NCBI RefSeq assembly: GCF_003730295.1
Contig: NZ_QTSZ01000052.1
Coordinates: forward strand, 95,925 to 159,924
DNA: 64,000 nt
Direction of reading: 5' to 3'
Origin: Ornithinibacillus gellani
GTDB taxonomy: Bacteria; Bacillota; Bacilli; Bacillales; Amphibacillaceae
Shown: positions 8,550-16,979 of the stretch, in pieces
Layout: every line of letters begins with the position of its first letter
How positions within the stretch are numbered: position 1 is the stretch's first letter
The notes under the pieces: generated by a model
What the model was told of the DNA's origin: nothing
What the model saw: only the letters and a program-made list of their open reading frames with translations
Databases searched by the model: none
Made by a program: the position numbers and the translations under genes

Positions 8550-9233
8550 TTATGATTCCTGGTTGAACACTTCCAATTTATAGCCCAAACCACGAACAGT
8601 TTGGATCGCAAAACCAGCCCTATCCGGAGCAAATCTTTCCCGCAGCCGCTTAATATGCACATCCACTGTCCGATCATTTCCAGCATAATCATTCCCCCAA
8701 ACGAGCTCAATTAATTGTTCACGGGTAAATATACGATCCGGAAATTGTGCCAGCTGAGCCAATAATTCAAATTCTTTTAACGGCAAAATCATGGTTCGCC
8801 CATTTGCATCCACTTCATAGCTTTTCCGATTAATGACAACATGACCAACACGGATTATTTCCTCATTGACCATTTGAAATCTTCTTAACAAAGCTTTAAT
8901 ACGAAACAACACTTCCTTTGGTTCAAATGGCTTTACAATGTAATCATCCGTACCGGCAGAGTAAGCCCGCTCCTTATCGGTAATTTCCCCTTTTGCAGTT
9001 AACATCAAGACGGGAATATCATAATAAGAACGAATTTCTGTACATAACTCATAACCATTAACATGTGGCATCATAATATCGACAATTGCTAAGTGTACCT
9101 GCTCCGCTTCCAAGATGGCAATTGCTTCCCTGCCATCCGCAGCCTGAATGGTTTGATATCCCTCTTTATGCAAGTAAAACCGCAATAATTCTCGTATATG
9201 TGCATCATCATCTACAATTAAGATGGAAAGCAT
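8550..9233 (-). CDS. hssR: Heme response regulator HssR (OmpR family)
   Basis: This is a 227-residue response regulator. The receiver domain has the acidic pair DDD (8-10), phosphoacceptor Asp in VDIMMP and Lys in VKPFEP. The C-terminal winged helix includes FTREQLIELVWGNDY and RTVDVHIKRLRERF, as in OmpR/PhoB proteins. The blocks SDKERAxxxGTDDY and QTVRGxGYK match remembered S. aureus HssR, and the partner is an HssS-like kinase, so HssR is the best call. HssR normally activates hrtAB. The start is ATG with GGTGATGCAGG upstream. It is transcribed just ahead of hssS. Confidence 0.82.
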   Translation of the reverse strand: MLSILIVDDDAHIRELLRFYLHKEGYQTIQAADGREAIAILEAEQVHLAIVDIMMPHVNGYELCTEIRSYYDIPVLMLTAKGEITDKERAYSAGTDDYIVKPFEPKEVLFRIKALLRRFQMVNEEIIRVGHVVINRKSYEVDANGRTMILPLKEFELLAQLAQFPDRIFTREQLIELVWGNDYAGNDRTVDVHIKRLRERFAPDRAGFAIQTVRGLGYKLEVFNQES

Positions 9234-9260
9234 CCTGCATCACCCCATAACCAAATAAAT

Positions 9261-10007
9261 TTAATAAATGGCGACCCCTTTTGAAAGCAATAAGTCCTTC
9301 AATTCCTGATATTTATCCCTACTCAAAGGTAATAGCGTGGGATCATCTGTTAATTGAATCGAATATGACCTTGAATAAGCATCAGGAAAAATAGCTTTTA
9401 TCTGTTCGAGTGGCACAATGAACGATTGATGTGGACGATAAAAATCATATGCAGAGAAAATCGTCTCCAAATTTTTCATCGTGTCATTAGAATGCAGGAC
9501 TTCCCCATTACGACAATGAATTAATATTTTTCTGCCCTTTTTTTGAATGTAAATAATGTTATGGACGTGAACAATATGGATGCCGCCATCAACCTTCATA
9601 CCAATCTTATGATTTGTATCTTTGGCAGCAACGGGCGTACTTGATTTTAATTCCTTTACTCGGTTCAGCGCCTTTTCCAATCGCAGTACATTAACCGGTT
9701 TGGTAAGAAAATCAACCGGATGAGATTCATATCCCTTTAATGCAAATCCAGCATGGCCGGTCACAAAAATAATCATAATCTCCGGATAAATGGATTGAAG
9801 ATGCTTTGCCAGCTGCAAGCCATTTATCCCATCCATTTCGATATCTAAAAACAATAAATCAACTGGATGGTTTCGCATGAAATCCATGGCCGCCTCTCCA
9901 TGATTACACGTACCCACCACTTCGATATATGCGTATGCCTTCAAATAGGACTTCAATAATTGAATGGCATGCTGATCATCATCAACTATTAATACACGGA
10001 TTTTCAA
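9261..10007 (-). CDS. LytTR-family response regulator
   Basis: This is a 248-residue regulator. The receiver domain (1-120) has DDD, the phosphoacceptor in LFLDIEMDG and Lys in TKPVN. The C-terminal LytTR DNA-binding domain contains IIYIQKKGRKILIHCRNGE, HQSFIVPLEQIKAIFP and LPLSRDKYQELK. Such regulators act with GHKL-type sensors on cell-envelope or peptide-signalling genes. The start is TTG at 10007, preceded by AAGGTGG 7 bases upstream; no ATG fits. It follows the sensor gene by 24 bases, forming a pair. The target is unknown. Confidence 0.9.
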   Translation of the reverse strand: MKIRVLIVDDDQHAIQLLKSYLKAYAYIEVVGTCNHGEAAMDFMRNHPVDLLFLDIEMDGINGLQLAKHLQSIYPEIMIIFVTGHAGFALKGYESHPVDFLTKPVNVLRLEKALNRVKELKSSTPVAAKDTNHKIGMKVDGGIHIVHVHNIIYIQKKGRKILIHCRNGEVLHSNDTMKNLETIFSAYDFYRPHQSFIVPLEQIKAIFPDAYSRSYSIQLTDDPTLLPLSRDKYQELKDLLLSKGVAIY

Positions 10008-10031
10008 ACAAACACCACCTTCAGATTTCTA

Positions 10032-11345
10032 TTACTTCGCATGTACGGGAATACGAACCGTCATCGTTATTTTATGATCATATAGCTCTGGTACAATTAT
10101 ACCACCATACTTGGTGATGAGGCGTTGAATAGAAGGCAGCCCTATTCCCTCATGAGCTTCCTTCGTTGAAAAACTATGTGCAAACATTTGCTGTAAAGCA
10201 TCATCCGTTATATTTGTTTCATTGGTAACCCGAATTACAATTTGATCATTTTGCCGGTCAATTTCAATGATGATATCGGATTGTTGCTGTCCTTCCGCTT
10301 CATCCATCGCATTTTGGACGAGGTTCCCAAGGATTTTATTCATCTCATATACTGAACAAGGCATGTCCCGTAAATCATCCAATACATGAATTTCCATGGC
10401 TATCCCTTTTTGTGCCGCCAATTCACGGAAAGTATGCAGCATGGCACCAGTTGCCGGATGTTTTAGCGGCAATAATTCATTGACTTGCTGCACTTCTTTC
10501 ACCACATCTTCAATATATTGGCGACTGGCATCATATTGCTCGCTGCTCAGCATACCGAAAAGCGAATTTAAATGTAAATTAAAATCATGACGCTGGGAAC
10601 GAATGATACTGTAAAACGAAAGCAAGTCCTTCTGATACTGTTGATCCAAGAAAAATTGTACCCGCTCTATTTTGGATAGCAATGTATTCCTTAAGAAGAA
10701 CATTAAAACTGCAATAATCACCAAGCCCCATAAAATGACAAACACACGATAATTCACCGTAAAATGCGGTAATTCAATATACGTATAAAATAAAAAGGCA
10801 TTGATTGTCAATAAAATAAGCAGCACAAACGAAAGATGGAACCGATACAGCCCTGCCTGCTCCACATCTCTTTCGGAAAATAAAATATCAGGAAATAATA
10901 CCGGCGCCTTTTGATACATCATCATAGAAATAAAAATATTATTCATTAATACAAACAACGTAAAAAATGCGGAAATCGCCAAGTCTCCCGCAGTTTCCAT
11001 TCCGGCAAGAATATCAAAAATATTAAATTCCAGTAGCTTTACAATTGCTAAATCAAACATCATCGCTAATAATACAGCTACACTTGCATGTAAGAAACGA
11101 AGCCGGAATATAAACTGAACAACAGGCAGCATCAAAAAATAAATGATAAGTAAGCCATAAGCTTCCCCAACATAATGAATACTCATACCATATGCCGCTG
11201 CCCCAACCACGCTAGTAAAGAAAATCTGCAGCACTTTCGTAGACGGTTTGACACTTACAAGCGAAAGCCCTACAGAAAGACTCGTATATAAAAGAACTGC
11301 CAAATGCAGTATGAAAAGTAGCAAATAAAGTGTTGCTGCATCCAT
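10032..11345 (-). CDS. GHKL-domain sensor histidine kinase (AgrC/CitA-like architecture)
   Basis: This is a membrane sensor kinase of 437 residues. About the first 230 are hydrophobic, with some six or seven membrane helices. A dimerisation region with SQRHDFNLHLNSLFG (phospho-His in RHDFN) follows, then a GHKL ATPase domain with LGNLVQNAMDEA (N box) and EGIGLPSI (G box). This layout is typical of kinases paired with LytTR regulators, and one follows 24 bases downstream. I place the start at ATG 11345, which has AGGTGA 5 bases upstream; an in-frame ATG at 11387 lacks an SD. The ligand is unknown; no peptide or exporter gene is adjacent. Confidence 0.88.
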   Translation of the reverse strand: MDAATLYLLLFILHLAVLLYTSLSVGLSLVSVKPSTKVLQIFFTSVVGAAAYGMSIHYVGEAYGLLIIYFLMLPVVQFIFRLRFLHASVAVLLAMMFDLAIVKLLEFNIFDILAGMETAGDLAISAFFTLFVLMNNIFISMMMYQKAPVLFPDILFSERDVEQAGLYRFHLSFVLLILLTINAFLFYTYIELPHFTVNYRVFVILWGLVIIAVLMFFLRNTLLSKIERVQFFLDQQYQKDLLSFYSIIRSQRHDFNLHLNSLFGMLSSEQYDASRQYIEDVVKEVQQVNELLPLKHPATGAMLHTFRELAAQKGIAMEIHVLDDLRDMPCSVYEMNKILGNLVQNAMDEAEGQQQSDIIIEIDRQNDQIVIRVTNETNITDDALQQMFAHSFSTKEAHEGIGLPSIQRLITKYGGIIVPELYDHKITMTVRIPVHAK

Positions 11346-11499
11346 CGAATCACCTATCGAAAAACATATTATTACAAAGTATATCATAAACCAATAGTCG
11401 ATTAACGAATGAATGCTTCATAGAAAGCATATGAGTAAACCAGTTTTTGAATTAAAAACATGCTCTGTTTGGAGTGATTACGTATGAATCTTTTGCTGG

Positions 11500-11640
11500 T
11501 TAAGCAGAAATTTTTTCAATCGCACGGATTTCTTCCGGAGCCATTTTGAAGAAATATATATTTGACTTAACATCCTTGAAGTATTCGACGACATCCACAT
11601 ATGATCGATTCCGAGGAGTTTGAGGTGTTGCACTCGGAAA
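11500..11640 (-). pseudogene. Possible coding remnant, 46 codons, unidentified
   Basis: The minus strand is open for 46 codons between TGA (11641-11643) and TAA (11500-11502). The end reads like ordinary protein (SYVDVVEYFKDVKSN, then FFKMAPEEIRAIEKISA). It has no ATG and no SD, and the family is not recognised. It may be the 3' end of a decayed gene or chance. The remaining gap 11346-11946 holds only repeat copy B and a terminator. Confidence 0.25.
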
Positions 11641-11721
11641 TCACCCACCCTTCGTTACATTCAACGACGCTTCGCTTTACTTTAAGCAACTAATTTTCTT
11701 GAGATTGGATTCATTATACAA

Positions 11722-11876
11722 TTCAGTGAAACTTCAATCAGGGGGGTTTTTGCACTTCCCCACGGATTGTTAGTTGAACCAAACAGGCCTTTACTGGCTG
11801 TTGCCCCCCTTACAATGCTTGTTATTAACAATAATTCCTGCAGTGGGGGGCTTACAGCCAGTTAATCTGTGATAAA
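11722..11876 (+). repeat. Dispersed intergenic repeat, copy B (full length)
   Basis: About 155 bp. It begins TTCAGTGAAACTTCAATCAG and ends CCAGTTAATCTGTGATAAA. Two hairpins are visible: a GGGG...CCCC arm near the start, and ACTGGCTGT...ACAGCCAGT enclosing a C-run/G-run pair. It shares the block TGTTAGTTGAACC and the following CAGGCCTTTACTGGCTGTTG with copies D and E. Confidence 0.85.
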
Positions 11877-11922
11877 AAAATGCAAGTTGGATTTGTGACT
11901 TGAACTCCAACTTGCACTTTTG
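11876..11922 (-). terminator. Terminator of the ymfF-ymfH operon
   Basis: A perfect 11-bp inverted repeat (TGCAAGTTGGA 11881-11891 / TCCAACTTGCA 11906-11916) is followed by seven T on the minus strand, 25 bases after the ymfH stop. It abuts the end of repeat copy B. Confidence 0.88.
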
Positions 11923-11946
11923 TTTTTTTATGTTTTTTGTATAACT

Positions 11947-13230
11947 TTATTCCGCGATGACCTTACATACTGCGATGCGTTCTTCGGTAATCCATTGCTC
12001 AATATAAGCATTGGTTTCTTCTAATGTGAGTTCTTGAATGATTGGGATTAGCTGTAGATAATCCATGCCACGGTTATGATACCAGACATAGTTATCGGCA
12101 ATGACCTCTAATTCATTCATCCCGCGAATAAGTGTGCCGATTTTACGTTTTTTCATACGTGTAAATGCTTCTTCCGTTAACTTTTGATCCTTAATGGAAA
12201 GGAGTAATTCCTTAATATGCGCTGCAAAGGCATCTGGATTCTCTGCATTGCTGGCAATCAGGCTATATCCATGGTCTCGTTCCGCATTACTCATAAAGTT
12301 AAAGGAGTAATCGATTAAGCCTGCTGCATACATGTCATTATAGAACGGGCCGCTTTTACCGAAGAAATAATCCAGCAGCATTCCATTTAGTAACACTCTT
12401 TTTACCTGTGGAATAGAAGCAATCTGTTGCATGTCTTCCTTAATTCCAATGGCACTTTTTTGAACATTAACCGGCATTGAAATGGTTTTCTCTGCTTCAT
12501 AAACCGCTGTCGGCTCCGGTTCTGTAAAGCGGATGATTTCCTCAGGTGGGGCAAAATCCTTCCCATTCTGATTTTCCTTGATTACTTCCATCATCCGCTC
12601 TGGATCAAAGCCACCCGCAATGAATAAAACCATATTAGATGGATGATAAAATGTTTCATAGCAAGTGTACAAATCCTCTTTCGTGATGGACTGAATGGAA
12701 TCAATGGTACCGAGTACTTCATTTCGGACCCCATGGTGATGGTACATGGCCTCCTGAATTCCAACAGACACACGATGATCTGGCTGGTCATGATACATTT
12801 GCGCTTCTTGTACAATGATTCCTTTTTCTTTTTCTACCGTTTCATCGGAAAAATATGGTGCCTGTACAAAGTCGAGCAAGGTTTTGACATTCTGCTCCTT
12901 ATTATCCGTTGTAGAGAATAAATAAGCAGTCTGTGTAGCACTAGTGTAAGCATTCGCAGACGCGCCCTGATTCATAAATTCTTGAAAGGCATCATGGTCT
13001 TCCTTCTCAAACAGTTTATGCTCTAGAAAATGAGCGACGCCATCTGGGACGGTAACTTTTTCAGTTCCACCTCGTGGAATAAAAGACAGATCATTTCCAC
13101 CGAAATCCGTTACAAAGGTAGCATACATATTACGTACATTTGCACGTGGTAATAGAAAAACTTGTAAGCCATTATCCAATACTTCACTGTAGATTACTTC
13201 ATCAATGGTTTGATATTCCTTTTTATTCAT
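11947..13230 (-). CDS. ymfH: M16 family zinc metallopeptidase, YmfH type
   Basis: This is a 427-residue M16 (pitrilysin/insulinase-like) peptidase. The inverted zinc motif HFLEH (in GVAHFLEHKLFE) is followed about 75 residues later by ETVEKEKGIIVQEAQMY, supplying the distal Glu ligand, so this subunit looks catalytic. It directly follows the non-catalytic partner: the partner's TAA abuts this ATG, and the SD (GAGGTGA) lies within the partner's last codons, implying translational coupling. In Bacillus the YmfF/YmfH pair has been linked to modification of elongation factor P by 5-aminopentanol. Here the neighbours do not include the reductase YmfI or efp. No signal peptide. Confidence 0.88.
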   Translation of the reverse strand: MNKKEYQTIDEVIYSEVLDNGLQVFLLPRANVRNMYATFVTDFGGNDLSFIPRGGTEKVTVPDGVAHFLEHKLFEKEDHDAFQEFMNQGASANAYTSATQTAYLFSTTDNKEQNVKTLLDFVQAPYFSDETVEKEKGIIVQEAQMYHDQPDHRVSVGIQEAMYHHHGVRNEVLGTIDSIQSITKEDLYTCYETFYHPSNMVLFIAGGFDPERMMEVIKENQNGKDFAPPEEIIRFTEPEPTAVYEAEKTISMPVNVQKSAIGIKEDMQQIASIPQVKRVLLNGMLLDYFFGKSGPFYNDMYAAGLIDYSFNFMSNAERDHGYSLIASNAENPDAFAAHIKELLLSIKDQKLTEEAFTRMKKRKIGTLIRGMNELEVIADNYVWYHNRGMDYLQLIPIIQELTLEETNAYIEQWITEERIAVCKVIAE

Positions 13231-14526
13231 TTATTCGCTCACCTCACTTGTCAACAGATAAACAGTATCTTCTTCCACTTTATGGGCCATACGAACAACA
13301 TCTTCTCGAGACACAGCTTGAATCGCAGCCACTGTTTCTTCCGGTGTTTGCGTACTGCCTCCCAATTGCTGCATATACGTAAGATCAATGATTCCGTGCG
13401 CATGCTCCATATCAGCATAAAACCCGTTTATTAGCATGGTTTTATTTTCGTTTAGTTCCTGATCTGTAAACTGATCAGAGCGGATATCTTCAAACTCCTG
13501 TCGAATAATTTGCAATGCCTTTTCATAGTCCTCTGGAGCAATACCGCTATAAATAATGAGTAAATCTTGCAAGCTATCAAAGCCGGAGCCAACATAATAT
13601 GCGAGACTATGTTTTTCACGAACGTTAAGAAATAGCTTGGAGCCTGGTCCACCACCAAGCACACTATTAAATACTTGTAATGCAGCAAAATCTGGATCTC
13701 CAAATGTGGTATTGGTGCGATAACCAATATGTAATTTTGCTTGCTGTAATTTCTGTCTCTCCATGATTTCTATCTGTTTTCTTGCCGCTGCATTTTCCTT
13801 TACCGCTGCGTGCTTAGTTGTACGCACACGATTTTCCGGAAGTACATCCTGGAAAATCTCAGAAACCAATGCAGTAACCTCAGACATATCTAAGTCCCCA
13901 ACGAGATATAAATCTACTTCGTCTTCCTGAAGCAGCTGCTGGTAGGTCGTATATAAAGTTTCCCCTGTTATGTCATCCAAATCAGATTCATAGCCTTCTG
14001 CACGAATCTGATAGGGATGTCCTGCAAACATTTCATCAATTAATCGCATATTGGCAAAGGACATCTTATCGTCCAGAAGAGATCGTAAGCGCTGGCGAAT
14101 CGTTTCCTTTTCCCGTTCCACAATCTCCTTATCAAATGCCCCGTTCTCGATTTTTGGAACGAACACAATTTCCTTTAACAAAGACAAAGCATCTCGTAGA
14201 ATGGTATCCTCATTTTCAATATACTTTTGATTTGCTACTTCCAAGCTTGTCTCCAAAATATGATAGGTTCCACGCTTCATTCCACCTAAAGATAAAGCTG
14301 CACCATATAAGTCATCCAATCTTTCCGCTAGTAGAGTTGTATTTGGATATGTTTTAGAGCCTTGTCTAAGTACCATTGGCAAAAGAGAACGACTCGTGAT
14401 GGTATCACGCTTTAATTCCCCTTTTATTTTTAAAGAAATTGTTGCTGTTTTAAATTGTTTGCTTGGAATTAAATGAAGCTTTAATCCACAGACGTCCACC
14501 GTTTGTTCATGAAGCAATGCCTTCAT
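13231..14526 (-). CDS. ymfF: M16 family peptidase-like protein, YmfF type (non-catalytic partner)
   Basis: This 431-residue protein has the M16 fold pattern (KLFLNVREKHSLAYYVGSGFD late in the protein) but lacks an HxxEH zinc motif; the equivalent position reads LLPMVLRQGSKTYPN. M16 peptidases often pair an active with an inactive subunit, and the active YmfH follows immediately. I choose ATG 14526 because TGGGGG lies 8 bases upstream. In-frame ATGs at 14550 and 14532 sit before or on that SD. The gene starts right after a short hairpin separating it from the lipoprotein gene. Confidence 0.85.
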   Translation of the reverse strand: MKALLHEQTVDVCGLKLHLIPSKQFKTATISLKIKGELKRDTITSRSLLPMVLRQGSKTYPNTTLLAERLDDLYGAALSLGGMKRGTYHILETSLEVANQKYIENEDTILRDALSLLKEIVFVPKIENGAFDKEIVEREKETIRQRLRSLLDDKMSFANMRLIDEMFAGHPYQIRAEGYESDLDDITGETLYTTYQQLLQEDEVDLYLVGDLDMSEVTALVSEIFQDVLPENRVRTTKHAAVKENAAARKQIEIMERQKLQQAKLHIGYRTNTTFGDPDFAALQVFNSVLGGGPGSKLFLNVREKHSLAYYVGSGFDSLQDLLIIYSGIAPEDYEKALQIIRQEFEDIRSDQFTDQELNENKTMLINGFYADMEHAHGIIDLTYMQQLGGSTQTPEETVAAIQAVSREDVVRMAHKVEEDTVYLLTSEVSE

Positions 14527-14564
14527 TTCCATTCCCCCATTTCTAATCATTTTTCATAATCGAA

Positions 14565-14590
14565 AGAAATCGGCCACACAGCCGATCTCT
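14565..14590 (-). terminator. Short terminator after lipoprotein gene
   Basis: ATCGGC (14569-14574) pairs with GCCGAT (14581-14586) around a 6-base loop. On the minus strand a T-rich stretch (TTCTTTC) follows. The stem is only 6-7 bp, so it may be leaky into ymfF. Confidence 0.5.
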
Positions 14591-14600
14591 CCCATTTGTA

Positions 14601-15146
14601 TTATTCACCAGTAAAATCGTTTTCGATGATGCTTTCAATTGTTTCAATATCCGGATGTCCTTCAGCAAGCAGGAATACGTAATTTCCTTTTGCTGTTGCA
14701 GGTAGGTATCCTTCTTGGCCTTCAAAAACAACCTTCACTTCCCCTTTATCCAAAGCATGCTTTAGATTTTCGGAGTCTGCTTCTAATTCATAGATTTCTA
14801 CCGGAAGCATATCTTCCCCACTAATAACGAGATTAATATTATCTTTAAAGTCAGGAACATCTCCAAATCCTTCTTGAATTCCATTCACTTCCAAGCCTTT
14901 TTCCTTCAACAAGTCGATGAATTCCTGAAAGCCTTTATTTTCTGAAGCAACCTCAGCGGCATCTCCTTCTGCCTGTTCTCCATTATTATCAGCAGCTTCC
15001 TCATCCGCTTTCTCTGCATCATCACCATTTTGCTGTTCTTCCTGTTTACCTGTATCGCCATCGTCCTTCTTATCTGAATCACTACTGCATGCTACCATCC
15101 CTACTGCAAATACCAATAACATTAAAAGTGTCAAAAGCTTTTTCAT
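14601..15146 (-). CDS. Putative lipoprotein, function unknown
   Basis: This is a 181-residue exported protein. The N-terminus MKKLLTLLMLLVFAVGMVACSS is a lipoprotein signal with a lipobox ending at Cys20. A low-complexity acidic linker (Asp/Glu/Asn/Lys-rich, about 21-65) follows, then a folded part of about 115 residues (QEFIDLLKEKGLEVNGIQEG; IYELEADSENLKHALDKGEV) that reads like a small periplasm-side domain. I do not recognise the family. It lies between the ABC exporter pair and ymfF, all on the same strand. The SD AGGAGG is 8 bases upstream. Confidence 0.8.
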   Translation of the reverse strand: MKKLLTLLMLLVFAVGMVACSSDSDKKDDGDTGKQEEQQNGDDAEKADEEAADNNGEQAEGDAAEVASENKGFQEFIDLLKEKGLEVNGIQEGFGDVPDFKDNINLVISGEDMLPVEIYELEADSENLKHALDKGEVKVVFEGQEGYLPATAKGNYVFLLAEGHPDIETIESIIENDFTGE

Positions 15147-15197
15147 TATGAATTCCTCCTGTTTGATCTTATATTTTTATTTTTATTCATAAACACT

Positions 15198-16952
15198 TTA
15201 AAAAACTGGTAGTAACTTAGCATCTTTTTCGCTTTGCAATTTCGTTAGATGTTGATATAACTCATTTGACTCGGACAGCTCCTGATGCGTACCAATGCCA
15301 TTCACTTCACCTTGATCAATGACAATGATTTGATCTGCATTCTTCACATCTTTCAAATCATGACTAATCATGATGGTCGTTCGATTTTTCATCAATTTCT
15401 GCAGTGCTCTTTCAATCAAATATTCTGATTGGGCATCTAAATTGGAAGTAGCTTCATCCAATAATAAATATTGGGAATCCATGATAAAGGCACGGGCAAT
15501 CGCGATACGTTGGCGCTGGCCGCCAGATAATTTAGAACCAAACTCACCAACCTCTGTATCAAATCCATCCGGGAACTCCTGGATAAACTCCAAAGCAGCT
15601 GCCATTTTTGCTACATGCACGAGCTCCTCATCCGCTACTTCTCTATCAAGCCCATAGGTGATATTTTCCCGAATCGTACCAGATATTAATGGGGTTGACT
15701 GCGACACATAAGCCATTCCATGTCGCCACTCATCCAGGTTGATTTTTTCCGCTGGCATATTCCCCATTAACACACGCCCAACATTAGGGTCATACAATCT
15801 TTCAATGAGTGAAAAGATAGTTGACTTCCCTCCACCACTTGGTCCAATAATAGCGGTAACCTTACCTTTTGGTATCGTAAAATTAAGATTAGAAAGAACC
15901 TTTGTGTCTGCATAGCTGAAGGACACATTTTCCAGTACGATATCTCCGGATGTTTGCTGTTTCGCATCGTCCAGGGACTTATCACGTTTCAAAACCTCGT
16001 CTTTGGAATCCAGGATTTGGGCAATTTTTTCGGATGCTCCCTTTGCTTGCTTTAATGTCTGCCAGAAGCGTCCATACTGCGTCACACTCATATGCAAATA
16101 CTGCACATACATATAAAATGCGATGACCTGACTTACCTTCATTTCACCTTTACTCACAAGGTAGCTTCCATAAACCAATACAATCCCAATAATAATTCCT
16201 TGGATACTGTTCAAAAGCGGTTGTGCAAATAAATCTACAAGTGCACGTTTTTTATCTGCCTGATACTGATCTTGAATAATGGTCTTGCCACGATCTATTT
16301 CCTTATCTTCTTTTCCAAATGATTTGACCAATCGGATTTTCGGTAAACGCTCTGCAAAAAATGCAGTTAGACCGGAAAATGCATGCTGAACACCATACTG
16401 CGTTTTTTGTGTGAAATGACCCGTAATTGCCGAGACAATCAAGATATACGGAATGATAGGCAGCAGCGCTAACGTAAGCTTGGAGCTCATGCCATACATA
16501 ATAATAAATGACCCCACAAGTCCATACGTTGAATTTAATACATTATTTAAATCCGCAACTGCACGATCAATAAAGCCCGGGTCCACTGTAATCCGACTAA
16601 TAAGCTGTAAAGACGGCTGCTTCTCATATTTACGCATCGGCATCCGAATCAGCTTTGGCCAAATAATCCACTGGATATTTCTCATTACAATTGGATTGGT
16701 AATGTAAATAAGAAATGCAGAAATTGCAGCAAGTGATAGTGAAGCAATCATCAACACAAAGTATTTCGATACAATTTCAAAATCAAAAATGTTTCCAGCA
16801 AATATTTCTGACATCACGACTGGTAAACCGAGCGTAAAAGTAGTTGACGCAAACAGACCAATCAAAGCTAGAATGTATAAATGCCAGGGTAATTTGGCTT
16901 TCAGAACCAGTTGAAAAAATTCCTTCCAGCCATGCTTTTTTGTTTCTTGCAT
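15198..16952 (-). CDS. ABC exporter half-transporter (membrane + ATPase domain), second of pair
   Basis: This 584-residue protein has six predicted membrane helices in the first ~300 residues (LYILALIGLFAS..., YFVLMIASLSL..., GSFIIMYGMS...). A nucleotide-binding domain follows, with Walker A GPSGGGKST, signature LSGGQRQR, Walker B YLLLDEATSNLD and switch His in MISHD. It belongs to the MdlB/BmrA-like exporter family (lipids, drugs or peptides). A sister gene lies 27 bases upstream, suggesting a heterodimer. Both ATP sites look canonical, so asymmetry is not obvious. The substrate is not predictable; the downstream lipoprotein might belong to the same transcription unit. Confidence 0.9.
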   Translation of the reverse strand: MQETKKHGWKEFFQLVLKAKLPWHLYILALIGLFASTTFTLGLPVVMSEIFAGNIFDFEIVSKYFVLMIASLSLAAISAFLIYITNPIVMRNIQWIIWPKLIRMPMRKYEKQPSLQLISRITVDPGFIDRAVADLNNVLNSTYGLVGSFIIMYGMSSKLTLALLPIIPYILIVSAITGHFTQKTQYGVQHAFSGLTAFFAERLPKIRLVKSFGKEDKEIDRGKTIIQDQYQADKKRALVDLFAQPLLNSIQGIIIGIVLVYGSYLVSKGEMKVSQVIAFYMYVQYLHMSVTQYGRFWQTLKQAKGASEKIAQILDSKDEVLKRDKSLDDAKQQTSGDIVLENVSFSYADTKVLSNLNFTIPKGKVTAIIGPSGGGKSTIFSLIERLYDPNVGRVLMGNMPAEKINLDEWRHGMAYVSQSTPLISGTIRENITYGLDREVADEELVHVAKMAAALEFIQEFPDGFDTEVGEFGSKLSGGQRQRIAIARAFIMDSQYLLLDEATSNLDAQSEYLIERALQKLMKNRTTIMISHDLKDVKNADQIIVIDQGEVNGIGTHQELSESNELYQHLTKLQSEKDAKLLPVF

Positions 16953-16979
16953 GTGTCGCCCTCCTTTCCAAGCACTTCA

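Noticed and set aside
13231..14526. YmfF-like protein as an active zinc peptidase
   Set aside because: The HxxEH motif is missing; activity should reside in the YmfH-like partner.
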